This document shows positions 28,848-37,117 of a DNA stretch of 64,000 nucleotides, piece after piece. This DNA is from Clostridia bacterium. Lineage in GTDB: Bacteria > Bacillota > Clostridia > Oscillospirales > Acutalibacteraceae. The position numbers and the translations under genes are program-made. The notes under the pieces are model-generated. The model was not told where the DNA came from, did no database searches, and saw only the letters and a list, made by a program, of their open reading frames with translations. Every line of letters starts with the position of its first letter. Within the stretch, counting starts at the first letter, position 1. Where the stretch lies: contig JAFSBZ010000014.1 of assembly GCA_017437005.1 (NCBI GenBank), forward strand, positions 62,001 through 126,000, in the 5' to 3' direction.

Positions 28848-30380
28848 CTAGTTATTTGATATTAAAATCATTTTATCATCCGTTAATATATCACCATCTA
28901 TTTCGTTTATTTGTTTTATCTCATCAACGTCGGCATAAAATTTTCTTGCTATATCCCATATTTTTTCTCCTGCCGCGGCATAATATAACGTCATAGCCGT
29001 TTTAGTATTTTTAGCAACCGGCTTTTCATTGTTAATATTTATATGTGTAATGAGCGGAACACTACTACATTTATATATCGCAGCGCAAATGTTCAGTTCA
29101 ACACGAATCTCCATATTTCCGTCGCCTGTTAGTGTATAGTTTGCGCTTGTGACCGAAATTTGTGGCGAACACTTTAATTCACCTATAGCGTTTATTGGAT
29201 GAGTAAACTCAAAATCTATTGCCTTTTCATAAAAGATGGGGATTTTATCGCAATCCAACGCTATTATATACACGATAACACTACCGTGTATATGCATTGC
29301 ACCATCATCAAATTTTACCGAATCGGTACGCGATTCGCACCACATATCTGCAACTGTAGCAAGAGAAGCCTCCGAAAACTCCAAGTTTTTTTTGCAAGTG
29401 AAATTTTGATTGATATTTTCGCATATTTTACTGAAGGAAATATTGTTTTTATCGATAACCGCTTCATATTTGCGCGAATAAGCATCAAGAATTACGGCAA
29501 CATCATTGTTACAGCAGCACTCACTTGTAGTTAATAATTTTGCAGTAAGCATAAATTGTCGACATTCTCCCGAAGCCGAAACTCGCGGCTTTATTTCAAG
29601 CTGAACAATATCTACTTTTGATTCGCAATCGCAGCTATCAGTTATACCCTCAATTTCAATAAGCTGACTAAACGGCAACTGATATCGTACCGTTTGAGGC
29701 AAGCCGTTACCCTGCGGCGCATATAAAAGCTTTACAATCATTTCACCTTTAACTACCAGCTTACCTGCCATAATTTTGTTTTCTGAAACTACGGCATCGG
29801 CATCATACCGTATGATGCAACGAATATCAGGTTGCCCAGACCCCAGCTCGATCTCTTCCTCAATAAATAAGTATTTATCATTTGTTCCCATAGGTAGTGT
29901 TGCGGGAACACTACCTCGAAGAAGTTCTACGTTACAATCGTCGCAATCCGATATTACATCAGTAAATTTACGGCGCGTAAGGGTTACATATATGCCCGCC
30001 GCGCCATGAACGTCAATTTTTCTGCTGGTTACAGCGCGACAGTTTATGTATTCGCATTTTGTTCTTGCACTCAACATACATCCATTTGTGTCAATCTCGG
30101 TGTCAAAATTTTTGGTAAAAGGATATTGACATTCGTAAGAGCTGATGCAATTGTCACTTCCGCAATAAATAACCGTTACAGTAACGCACCCCTCTACCGA
30201 AATACGATTACCGCTTATGCTTTTGGAGGAAATGCGCGATACAGCCTTACATTTTAAAATTTTAGATATATCGGCATAGTAATCCGGAAGTGTAAAATCA
30301 ACATCAATCCCCTGTTCTGCCGACTCACAAAATACTGTATCAAGACTAAATACACTTGTTTTAAGATTTTTTTGTTCCAT
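28848..30380 (-). CDS. SPOCS (DUF3794) repeat protein with C-terminal LysM
   Basis: A 510-aa protein with no signal peptide. Repeated SPOCS/DUF3794 domains (FTLPDYYADISKILKCKA..., LPFSQLIEIEGI..., and a third near 355-440) are followed by a LysM motif at about 460-510 (YYAAAGEKIWDIARKFYADV). DUF3794-LysM proteins are associated with spore coat or outer spore layers in Clostridia (family knowledge), and LysM binds peptidoglycan. The start at 30380 has GGAG upstream; the GTG at 30392 overlaps that site. Cys-rich, as many coat proteins are. Confidence 0.85.
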   Translation of the reverse strand: MEQKNLKTSVFSLDTVFCESAEQGIDVDFTLPDYYADISKILKCKAVSRISSKSISGNRISVEGCVTVTVIYCGSDNCISSYECQYPFTKNFDTEIDTNGCMLSARTKCEYINCRAVTSRKIDVHGAAGIYVTLTRRKFTDVISDCDDCNVELLRGSVPATLPMGTNDKYLFIEEEIELGSGQPDIRCIIRYDADAVVSENKIMAGKLVVKGEMIVKLLYAPQGNGLPQTVRYQLPFSQLIEIEGITDSCDCESKVDIVQLEIKPRVSASGECRQFMLTAKLLTTSECCCNNDVAVILDAYSRKYEAVIDKNNISFSKICENINQNFTCKKNLEFSEASLATVADMWCESRTDSVKFDDGAMHIHGSVIVYIIALDCDKIPIFYEKAIDFEFTHPINAIGELKCSPQISVTSANYTLTGDGNMEIRVELNICAAIYKCSSVPLITHININNEKPVAKNTKTAMTLYYAAAGEKIWDIARKFYADVDEIKQINEIDGDILTDDKMILISNN

Positions 30381-30452
30381 TAATATACACACTCCAAAAT
30401 TCTTTTTAATTAATTATATTAGCTATGGGTATGTATTATGACAAAAAGAAAA

Positions 30453-30475
30453 AAACGGCTGAAACTCAGCCGTTT
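30453..30475 (-). terminator. Terminator after the 50-aa ORF
   Basis: AAACGGCTGA pairs with TCAGCCGTTT, loop 3, followed on the minus strand by TTTTTTC. Confidence 0.8.
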
Positions 30476-30481
30476 AAAACC

Positions 30482-30634
30482 CTATTGCTCGGTATCGTTA
30501 TCAGGTACCTCACATACGAGATAGCCATCCTTAATTTTGTTTTTTTGTGTAAAATGGTCAAAAACAGCAAGAGCACCTATAACCGCCGAAAAAATCGCTA
30601 CTACCGTGCCTAAAAATTTAAAAAATCCTTTCAT
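30482..30634 (-). CDS. Small single-pass membrane protein (50 aa)
   Basis: ATG at 30634 is preceded by AAGGAGG. The 50-residue product begins MKGFFKFLGTVVAIFSAVIG, has one hydrophobic helix (about 5-25) and a short charged C-terminus ending DNDTEQ. A strong intrinsic terminator follows 7 bases after the stop, which argues for a real gene. I do not recognise the family; similar short helix-plus-tail peptides occur in Clostridia. The gene lies between cls and the SPOCS gene. Confidence 0.75.
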   Translation of the reverse strand: MKGFFKFLGTVVAIFSAVIGALAVFDHFTQKNKIKDGYLVCEVPDNDTEQ

Positions 30635-30708
30635 TATGAAATACCTCCTTATTTACTTTTCTCTTCTCTTTTATAATCCACTTTTTTGAGCCAAAAGTCA
30701 AGACTTTT

Positions 30709-32247
30709 TTACATAAAAGGTGCAAAAAGATGTAATACCGCGCGTTTAATACGAACAAAAAGCGTTGATTTTTTCATCTTTTTAAGCGTGATTTCTTCAC
30801 ATTGTAATAAAAGTGAATTGAAATGGTCCTTTATATCAAACACTGTTTTGTTGTCGCACATCCATACGCCACATTCAAAATGCATTATAAAACTGCGATA
30901 ATCCATATTGACTGTGCCAACGGTTGCAACCGAATCGTCAGATACAAATAATTTGGAATGAATAAATCCAGGTGTATATTCGTATATCTTAACTCCCGCT
31001 TCAAGCAAATCATAATAGTTATACTGTGTCACAGGATGCACATACCATTTGTCAGGAATATGCGGAGTAATAATACGAACATCTATGCCAGATTTTGCGG
31101 CAAGGCGCAAACACTCTTTCATAGAATTATCTATAATAAGATATGGTGTTGCAATATAAACATATCGTTGTGCGGAATTTAATATTTGCATATAAATGCC
31201 CTCTGCCGGATTACGATTATCAAGCGGGCCATCAGCATATGGCAACAAAAAGCCTTTTTCTAATACTTTTTCATTTGAAATATGACCTTTATAATCAATC
31301 GCCTTACCTGTAGTAAACTCCCACGTGCTGCAAAACATAGCCAAAAAGCTTTTGACTGCATCACCTTTTATTATTACGGCACAATCCATCCAATAACCAA
31401 AGCGTTCAAGCTTGTTTATATATTCATCAGCAAGATTAAGTCCGCCCGTTACAGCTACTTTACCGTCAATGACTACAATTTTACGATGGTTTCGATTGTT
31501 CATAAAAATATCTATTGAAGGTCTTATTTTATTAAAAACTGCTACCTCGATACCTTTTTTACGAAGTCGTTTTATAAAGGTTTTGTTTTGTCGTTTTATT
31601 GACCCAAAATCGTCAAACAACAGTTTTACTTCAACACCCTCTTGTACTTTGCGTTCTAATATATCGCATACCGACGTCCACATATTTCCTTCTGCAACTA
31701 TAAAAAATTCAATATAAATATATCTTTGTGCCATTTCAAGTTCTTCCAAAAAGCGAGGCAAAAACACTTCGCCCGGAGCTAAAAATTCTGATGAAGAATT
31801 TTTATAAAGAGGATACCCCGATTCAAGCGTTAAATAATCTGCCTGTCGGGAATGCAAGCCGTCGCTGTAGCGTAATGTTTCGTGTGCTTTTTCATCACCT
31901 GATAGCTGTTTTAGATATTTTTGTTCACATTGCTGCATCTTACGTTTAACGTGCGGAAAAACACGTCCTCCGCCCAACAACATATATGCGGTAACACCAA
32001 AAATCGGAACCGCCAGAATAAAGATTATCCATAAAATTTTATAGCTTGATTTTCCGCTACGGTTGGTTATATAAAAAACAGTTATGACAGCAAGTATGGT
32101 GCAAAGTGTGTTTACAAACAAATAATGCTCGGATAACCCCATTATCATAACTATAAAAAACACAATTTGCACTATAAGTGAAAGCGCTGAAAATACAATA
32201 TGCGTAGGAAACGGTATACCACGCTTGTGTTTGAGCCTTGTTTTCAT
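30709..32247 (-). CDS. cls: Cardiolipin synthase
   Basis: A 512-aa membrane enzyme condensing phosphatidylglycerol into cardiolipin. Two N-terminal membrane helices (about 15-70), then two phospholipase D motifs: HRKIVVIDGKVAVTGGLN and HSKLFVSDDSVATVGTVNMD. ATG at 32247 is behind a perfect AGGAGGTG. Length is typical of the bacterial Cls family. Confidence 0.93.
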   Translation of the reverse strand: MKTRLKHKRGIPFPTHIVFSALSLIVQIVFFIVMIMGLSEHYLFVNTLCTILAVITVFYITNRSGKSSYKILWIIFILAVPIFGVTAYMLLGGGRVFPHVKRKMQQCEQKYLKQLSGDEKAHETLRYSDGLHSRQADYLTLESGYPLYKNSSSEFLAPGEVFLPRFLEELEMAQRYIYIEFFIVAEGNMWTSVCDILERKVQEGVEVKLLFDDFGSIKRQNKTFIKRLRKKGIEVAVFNKIRPSIDIFMNNRNHRKIVVIDGKVAVTGGLNLADEYINKLERFGYWMDCAVIIKGDAVKSFLAMFCSTWEFTTGKAIDYKGHISNEKVLEKGFLLPYADGPLDNRNPAEGIYMQILNSAQRYVYIATPYLIIDNSMKECLRLAAKSGIDVRIITPHIPDKWYVHPVTQYNYYDLLEAGVKIYEYTPGFIHSKLFVSDDSVATVGTVNMDYRSFIMHFECGVWMCDNKTVFDIKDHFNSLLLQCEEITLKKMKKSTLFVRIKRAVLHLFAPFM

Positions 32248-32376
32248 TCCGGCACCTCCTTTTTTGCAACACATTTATTATACTGATTTTATCATAAATT
32301 TATGAACAAATCAAACACAAAACCCAAAAATCCCCCACGACAATTAAGCCGCAAGAGATTTTTGAGTGTATGTATG

Positions 32377-32541
32377 TTATTTTGTTTTACTATTCAAATC
32401 GCAACAGCCGCTACAAGAACCACATTTTTTGCCCGACGGACAACCGATGCATTTAGTACCATTTTTCTTTTGCTTTACAATGTAAATTATTACGGCAATC
32501 AATACGACTGCAACTATACCCAATACTATATAATCGCCCAT
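32377..32541 (-). CDS. FeoB-associated Cys-rich membrane protein
   Basis: A 54-aa peptide: one membrane helix (DYIVLGIVAVVLIAVIIYIV) and a Cys-rich tail (CIGCPSGKKCGSCSGCC). Family knowledge: such peptides follow feoB in many Firmicutes and may take part in iron delivery like FeoC. It begins 10 bases after the feoB stop, so is in the feo operon. GGTG precedes ATG at 32541. Confidence 0.9.
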   Translation of the reverse strand: MGDYIVLGIVAVVLIAVIIYIVKQKKNGTKCIGCPSGKKCGSCSGCCDLNSKTK

Positions 32542-32551
32542 AGCATCACCT

Positions 32552-34630
32552 TCATTTAACAACAGTTGCTTTTTCTTGTTTCTTTAAGGCGTATTCTGCC
32601 TTAAGCTTTTTGTCAGTGTTAATTATGAGGGCCACTACTATGCCTACCATACAAAGTACTGATATAAGGCCCGGTACAAATGCCGCACCCAAAGTGCCCG
32701 ATACGATAAGTGTGCCAATCTGATAGATTAAAAATGCAACTGTGTATCCAACCGCAAGCTGTAAACCAATACCGCCCCAGAGCCATTTTGCGCTCTTCAT
32801 TTCGGCGTTCATAGCGCCAATTGCCGCAAAGCAAGGTGGAGTGTAAAGGTTAAACATTAAGTATGCCAACGCCGCAGCCTTGGTAAGACCCATTATTGTA
32901 GCAACCTCGCCTGCACCGCCTACGAGCGCCAACTCTTCGGTATCGATAAAGTTTGTAACCGAGAAGCAAACAGCCAGTGTACCAACAACGTTTTCTTTAG
33001 CAATAAAGCCTGTAACAGCGGCGGCTGCCAACTGCCAAGAAAGAATACCAACAATTGGTATTAAGAGATAAGCAAACGGACCTGCAATGGAGGCAAGAAT
33101 TGAATCGCTTGCGGTTTCATTTGCCGCGGTGAATTTCCAAGTAAATGTTTGCATAAGCTGAACTGCTGTGTTACAAAGAAGGATAATTGTTGCAGCCTTT
33201 ACAATATATGCCCAACCGCGAGAGCACATTGACTTAAATGCACCCCAAATGGAAGGCGCCTTATATTCCGGAAGCTCAATAATAAAGAATGATTTGCGCG
33301 CCTTATGGCCTGCAATTTTATTTACAAGGAGCGCGCCCAAGAAGATAAGGGCAATACCCGAAAGATAACAAACTGTACTTACCCAGCCTGCGTTATCAAA
33401 GAATGCGCCCGCAAAGAGCGCAATTACAGGTATTTTTGCGCCGCAAGGCATAAATGGAGCAAGCATTGCGGTGGCTCTGCGCTCACGTTCGTTGCGGATT
33501 GTACGGCTTGCCATAACACCCGGTACTGCGCAACCGATTGTAATAACAAAAGGAATTACCGACTTGCCCGAAAGACCCACTCTTTTAAATATTGGGTCCA
33601 AAACTACCGCCACACGTGACATATAACCACAGTCTTCCAACAGCGCTATAAGGAAGTACATTACCATAACAAGTGGTAAGAAACCAACAACTGCAATAAC
33701 ACCACCGATTACACCGTCAACAACAAGCGCTGATACGAGCGGATTTTCGATAAATCCGCCTACAAAGCCCTGAAACATTTCAAGCAAGGTTACAAGACCA
33801 GGAATTTCAACACCGGCAAGACCGGGTATAAGTTTTGCAAGTCCTACACCCTCTTCAAACGCATAGCCCTCTGCAATCCAAGGACCAACCCAAGCCTGTG
33901 AAATTTGAAATACAAGCCACATAACAACAGCAAAAATTGGAATACCGAGCCATTTGTTTGTAAGAACCGCATCTATCTTGTCACCGATGTTTTTATCCTT
34001 GGTAAGAACCTTACGGGTCTCAACATCCTTTACTATCTTATTAACAAATTCAAAACGCTTACGGTCAGCAGCAACCACCGCCTTTTTATCGGTAAGGTCA
34101 ATATCGTCTTGAACATAGGGCGCTGCCTGCTCTTTGCCTGCTGCCGCTACAGCGGATTCAACCACCGCTTTCAAGCCGTCAGCCGATGTAGAAACGGTTT
34201 CTACTACTGGACAACCAAGTTTTGAAGACAACAACTTTTCGTCAATTACAGTTTCTTTCTTTTCGTTAATATCGCTCTTATTAAGCGCAACAACTACCGG
34301 ACCACCAAGCTCTAAAAGCTGAGTTGTAAAGAAAAGACTACGGCTTAGATTTGTAGCATCCACAATGTTGATAATAACATCGGGATTTTCGTTTTTAACG
34401 TAAGCGCTTGTAATACTTTCTTCACTTGTAAAAGGTGACATTGAGTACGCGCCCGGAAGGTCAACTGCAATCAGTTTTTCTTCCCCACTATAGTATGCCT
34501 TTTTGATTGGACTTTCCTTTTTGTCAACGGTAACACCCGCCCAGTTGCCAACCTTTTCATTACGGCCGGTAAGAGCGTTGTACATTGTGGTTTTACCGCT
34601 GTTGGGATTGCCGGTTAAAGCAATTCTCAT
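32552..34630 (-). CDS. feoB: Ferrous iron transporter FeoB
   Basis: A 692-aa transporter. N-terminal G domain: P-loop GNPNSGKTT (residues 7-15), G3 DLPGAY, G4 NKSD. Then a membrane domain with gate-type repeats (SGKSVIPFVITIGCAVPGVMASR and an inner SRGWAYIVKAATIILL segment). It imports Fe(II). AGGAGG precedes ATG at 34630. Second gene of the feo operon; the 103-base gap after feoA contains a GTTAG-N6-CTAAC palindrome that may allow extra control. Confidence 0.96.
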   Translation of the reverse strand: MRIALTGNPNSGKTTMYNALTGRNEKVGNWAGVTVDKKESPIKKAYYSGEEKLIAVDLPGAYSMSPFTSEESITSAYVKNENPDVIINIVDATNLSRSLFFTTQLLELGGPVVVALNKSDINEKKETVIDEKLLSSKLGCPVVETVSTSADGLKAVVESAVAAAGKEQAAPYVQDDIDLTDKKAVVAADRKRFEFVNKIVKDVETRKVLTKDKNIGDKIDAVLTNKWLGIPIFAVVMWLVFQISQAWVGPWIAEGYAFEEGVGLAKLIPGLAGVEIPGLVTLLEMFQGFVGGFIENPLVSALVVDGVIGGVIAVVGFLPLVMVMYFLIALLEDCGYMSRVAVVLDPIFKRVGLSGKSVIPFVITIGCAVPGVMASRTIRNERERRATAMLAPFMPCGAKIPVIALFAGAFFDNAGWVSTVCYLSGIALIFLGALLVNKIAGHKARKSFFIIELPEYKAPSIWGAFKSMCSRGWAYIVKAATIILLCNTAVQLMQTFTWKFTAANETASDSILASIAGPFAYLLIPIVGILSWQLAAAAVTGFIAKENVVGTLAVCFSVTNFIDTEELALVGGAGEVATIMGLTKAAALAYLMFNLYTPPCFAAIGAMNAEMKSAKWLWGGIGLQLAVGYTVAFLIYQIGTLIVSGTLGAAFVPGLISVLCMVGIVVALIINTDKKLKAEYALKKQEKATVVK

Positions 34631-34674
34631 TTTTGCTTCCTCCTTAAATACACAAACAAATTTTTATTGTCTAC

Positions 34675-34692
34675 AGTTAGCTACCGCTAACT
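34675..34692 (-). promoter_or_regulatory. Metalloregulator-type palindrome before feoB
   Basis: AGTTAG-CTACCG-CTAACT, perfect 6-base arms, 45 bases upstream of the feoB start. No clear -10/-35 pair is seen beside it. Confidence 0.6.
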
Positions 34693-34733
34693 CAAAGCCA
34701 AAAATTAAGCCGCTGCGCTCGACACCTTGATTA

Positions 34734-34952
34734 TTATTCAAAAACCTCGATTGCAGCCGCAAGTGCGCTATCAATACTATATCTACTGTCCTTTATAGAA
34801 ACAACGCAGGTCTTTTTTTTGTGTGATACTACAGTTATAGGCTCACCACTGTAGCAACCGAGTGAAAATAAAAACGCATCTAACTCTTCGTCATCGGTAA
34901 CAATGTTTTTAATTATGTATTCTTTACCCTCAATCGCAGTTGTAAGATTCAT
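34734..34952 (-). CDS. feoA: FeoA ferrous iron transport protein
   Basis: A 72-aa SH3-like protein (MNLTTAIEGKEYIIKNIV... LGCYSGEPITVVSHKKKT). FeoA partners with FeoB in Fe(II) uptake. First gene of feoA-feoB-Cys-rich peptide. GAGGTG precedes ATG at 34952; two operators lie between it and the promoter. Confidence 0.93.
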   Translation of the reverse strand: MNLTTAIEGKEYIIKNIVTDDEELDAFLFSLGCYSGEPITVVSHKKKTCVVSIKDSRYSIDSALAAAIEVFE

Positions 34953-34965
34953 TAAATTTCACCTC

Positions 34966-34984
34966 GGTTAGTCTTCGCTAACTA
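34966..34984 (-). promoter_or_regulatory. Second operator in feoA leader
   Basis: GGTTAG-TCTTCG-CTAACT, GTTAG/CTAAC arms, just upstream of the feoA ribosome binding site. Confidence 0.6.
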
Positions 34985-34998
34985 AATCACATAAAATA

Positions 34999-35020
34999 TT
35001 GGTTAGTCACTGCTAACCAA
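34999..35020 (-). promoter_or_regulatory. Primary operator at feoA transcription start
   Basis: TTGGTTAG-N6-CTAACCAA, perfect 8-base arms, placed over the predicted +1 of the feo promoter. It resembles the DtxR/IdeR-type TTAGGTTAG half-site logic. Confidence 0.7.
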
Positions 35021-35025
35021 TTGAT

Positions 35026-35054
35026 ATAATACAACTATTACCACTATTTGTCAA
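35026..35054 (-). promoter_or_regulatory. Promoter of the feo operon
   Basis: Minus strand TTGACA (35054-35049), 17-base spacer, TATTAT (35031-35026). Confidence 0.65.
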
Positions 35055-35135
35055 GAGTTTTTTATGATTTTTTTAAACTTTTATGTACGTGTCATTCACT
35101 AATAACCAAAAAATTATATTCAACAATATTTTTAA

Positions 35136-35160
35136 CGGGCGATTCGTGAATCGCCCCTAC
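35136..35160. repeat. Short hairpin repeat remnant
   Basis: GGGCGATTC pairs with GAATCGCCC, followed by CCTAC. It looks like a fragment of a common intergenic palindrome. Confidence 0.4.
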
Positions 35161-35189
35161 TTGCTTTTTTATTTTGTATGTGTTAAAAT
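35161..35189 (+). promoter_or_regulatory. Promoter of the DtxR-family regulator
   Basis: TTGCTT (35161-35166), 17-base spacer, TAAAAT (35184-35189), 21 bases before the ATG. Confidence 0.5.
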
Positions 35190-35210
35190 ATATGCAAATG
35201 AGGTGTTTTT

Positions 35211-35573
35211 ATGCGTTTGCAAGAATCGGGCGAGATGTATATCGAATCCATTTACGTATTAAATAAAAAAATGGGCAATGTGCGCTCAATAGATGTATGT
35301 GAACATTTAGGCTATTCAAAGCCGAGCGTTAGCCGTGCTATGAGTCTGCTTAAAAAGGGCGGATTTGTTTTGATGGATAAAGATGGATATCTCACTCTTA
35401 CCAAAGAAGGTGTTGAGGTTGCCGAGAAAATGTATCAGCGCCACACCGTACTGTCTGAACTACTGATGCGACTTGGTGTAAGCGAAGAAACCGCCGTTGA
35501 CGATGCCTGCAAAATAGAACATCACATAAGTGACGAATCGTTTAATGCTATAAAGAAATATGTAGGAAAGTAA
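35211..35573 (+). CDS. DtxR-family metal-dependent repressor, iron-type ligand set
   Basis: A 120-aa protein: winged HTH (about 1-65, GYSKPSVSRAMSLLKKGGFV) and a dimerisation/metal domain, without the SH3 extension. Aligned to DtxR its ligands are Met9, Cys100, Glu103 and His104, plus His78; MntR would have Asp in place of Met9. This points to Fe(II) sensing. It is divergent from feoABC-like genes whose promoter bears palindromes, so it probably represses them when iron is plentiful (inference). GAGGTG precedes ATG at 35211. Confidence 0.87.
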   Translation: MRLQESGEMYIESIYVLNKKMGNVRSIDVCEHLGYSKPSVSRAMSLLKKGGFVLMDKDGYLTLTKEGVEVAEKMYQRHTVLSELLMRLGVSEETAVDDACKIEHHISDESFNAIKKYVGK

Positions 35574-35580
35574 ATATACA

Positions 35581-35614
35581 AAACAAGGGAGGCGAAACGC
35601 CTCCCTTGTTTTGT
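35581..35614. terminator. Bidirectional terminator between regulator and argH
   Basis: AACAAGGGAGGCG pairs with CGCCTCCCTTGTT, loop AAA; T-rich flank on both strands. Confidence 0.85.
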
Positions 35615-35626
35615 TATTTAAAGTTT

Positions 35627-37000
35627 TTATTTAATTTGTTCCCTTACAAACTCTATTTGCTTTTCGACTGATTCAACCGATGTTCCGCCTTCGGATATGC
35701 GGCGCTTTACACAGTTTTCAAGGTTTACTGCGTCGTAAAGCTTTTCGTCAAAGAGTTCGCTGAATTGTTTATATTCTTCAAGCGGCAAATCCTCAAGCAC
35801 AGTCTTTTTTTGCATACAAAGTGCTACCAACTGTCCCGAGATTTTATACGCAGTTCTAAAAGCCATACCCTTTTTTACAAGGTAATCGGCAAGGTCGGTA
35901 GCATTTATAAAGCCCTCGCCTGCCGCTTTTTTCATATTGTCGGTCAGTACGGTCATTGTATCAATCATAGGTGTAAACACCTTAAGGCACATTTTTACGG
36001 TATCGCACGCGTCAAACACGCCCTCCTTGTCCTCTTGCATATCCTTGTTGTACGCTAGCGGCAAGCCCTTAAGTGTGGTAAGCAAACCTAACAAATCGCC
36101 ATATACTCTACCCGTTTTACCGCGTACTAACTCTGCCATATCGGGATTGCGTTTTTGTGGCATAATTGATGAGCCTGTTGTATAGCTGCTTGAAAGCTCT
36201 ATAAACTTAAACTCCCAGCTTGACCAGAGTATAATCTCCTCTGAAAAACGAGAAAGATGTACCATAATAAGCGATATTGCCGACATAAGCTCTACGCAAA
36301 AATCACGGTCTGACACACCGTCAAGTGAGTTTAAACAAATTCCGTCAAAGCCTAATTTCTCGGCTTCAAAGCGGCGGGCAGTATTGTAGGTAGTACCCGC
36401 CAAAGCACAACAACCTATGGGTGACATATTCATACGTTTTTTGCAATCATTAAGGCGGTCAATATCGCGAAGAAGCATCATAGCGTATGCCATTAAATGA
36501 TGACCAAAGGTTATTGGTTGAGCGCGCTGTAAATGGGTATAACCCGACATAATGCTTGCCTTGTGCTGCTGGGCCTTATCACACAAAACCTCTAAAAGCG
36601 ATTTTAAAAGGCTTGTAATTTCGTCTATTTCATCACGAAGATACATTCTTATATCAAGCGCTACCTGATCGTTACGGCTACGCGCTGTGTGTAGTTTTTT
36701 ACCAACATCACCTATACGGTTGGTAAGCTCTTGCTCGACAAACATATGTATATCTTCGGCCGACATATCAAACTGTAATTTTCCGCTTTCAAGGTCGGCA
36801 AGTATACCCTCAAGACCTACAATAATATAATGTGCTTCGTCTTCGCTGATAATATTGCATAATGACAACATCAAAGCATGCGCCATACTGCCCTTTATAT
36901 CGTGAGCATACATTCTACTATCAAAATGTATAGAAGAATTAAAATCATCGGCTATACTGTCGGTAACACCGTCGGTAACGCCTGTCCACATTTTTGCCAT
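35627..37000 (-). CDS. argH: Argininosuccinate lyase
   Basis: A 457-aa fumarase/aspartase-superfamily enzyme that splits argininosuccinate into arginine and fumarate. Visible: SRNDQVALDIRMYLRDEI, the TAxSRND arginine-lyase region, the YTHLQRAQPITFGHH loop and the signature SSIMPQKRNPD with catalytic Ser. ATG at 37000 follows GAGGTG; the GTG at 37009 lies inside that site. No argG or other arginine gene is nearby. Confidence 0.95.
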   Translation of the reverse strand: MAKMWTGVTDGVTDSIADDFNSSIHFDSRMYAHDIKGSMAHALMLSLCNIISEDEAHYIIVGLEGILADLESGKLQFDMSAEDIHMFVEQELTNRIGDVGKKLHTARSRNDQVALDIRMYLRDEIDEITSLLKSLLEVLCDKAQQHKASIMSGYTHLQRAQPITFGHHLMAYAMMLLRDIDRLNDCKKRMNMSPIGCCALAGTTYNTARRFEAEKLGFDGICLNSLDGVSDRDFCVELMSAISLIMVHLSRFSEEIILWSSWEFKFIELSSSYTTGSSIMPQKRNPDMAELVRGKTGRVYGDLLGLLTTLKGLPLAYNKDMQEDKEGVFDACDTVKMCLKVFTPMIDTMTVLTDNMKKAAGEGFINATDLADYLVKKGMAFRTAYKISGQLVALCMQKKTVLEDLPLEEYKQFSELFDEKLYDAVNLENCVKRRISEGGTSVESVEKQIEFVREQIK

Positions 37001-37030
37001 TGTCGGCACCTCTTTTATTTTTGTTATTCA

Positions 37031-37062
37031 CCTATTATATATAATAGGTTTACCATTGTCAA
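37031..37062 (-). promoter_or_regulatory. Promoter of argH with overlapping palindrome
   Basis: Minus strand TTGACA (37062-37057), 17-base spacer, TATAAT (37039-37034). A perfect 18-base palindrome CCTATTATATATAATAGG (37031-37048) covers the -10 box. Confidence 0.55.
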
Positions 37063-37083
37063 GTCCGTTTGAATAAATATGCA

Positions 37084-37110
37084 AACTCCGTGCATATTGT
37101 GCACGGAGTT
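37084..37110 (-). terminator. Terminator after the SGNH gene
   Basis: AACTCCGTGCA pairs with TGCACGGAGTT. Confidence 0.65.
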
Positions 37111-37117
37111 TTAAACG

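Noticed and set aside
32302..32559. 85-codon plus-strand frame near feoB
   Set aside because: It is antisense to the FeoB-associated Cys-rich peptide, which has family features and fits the feo operon.
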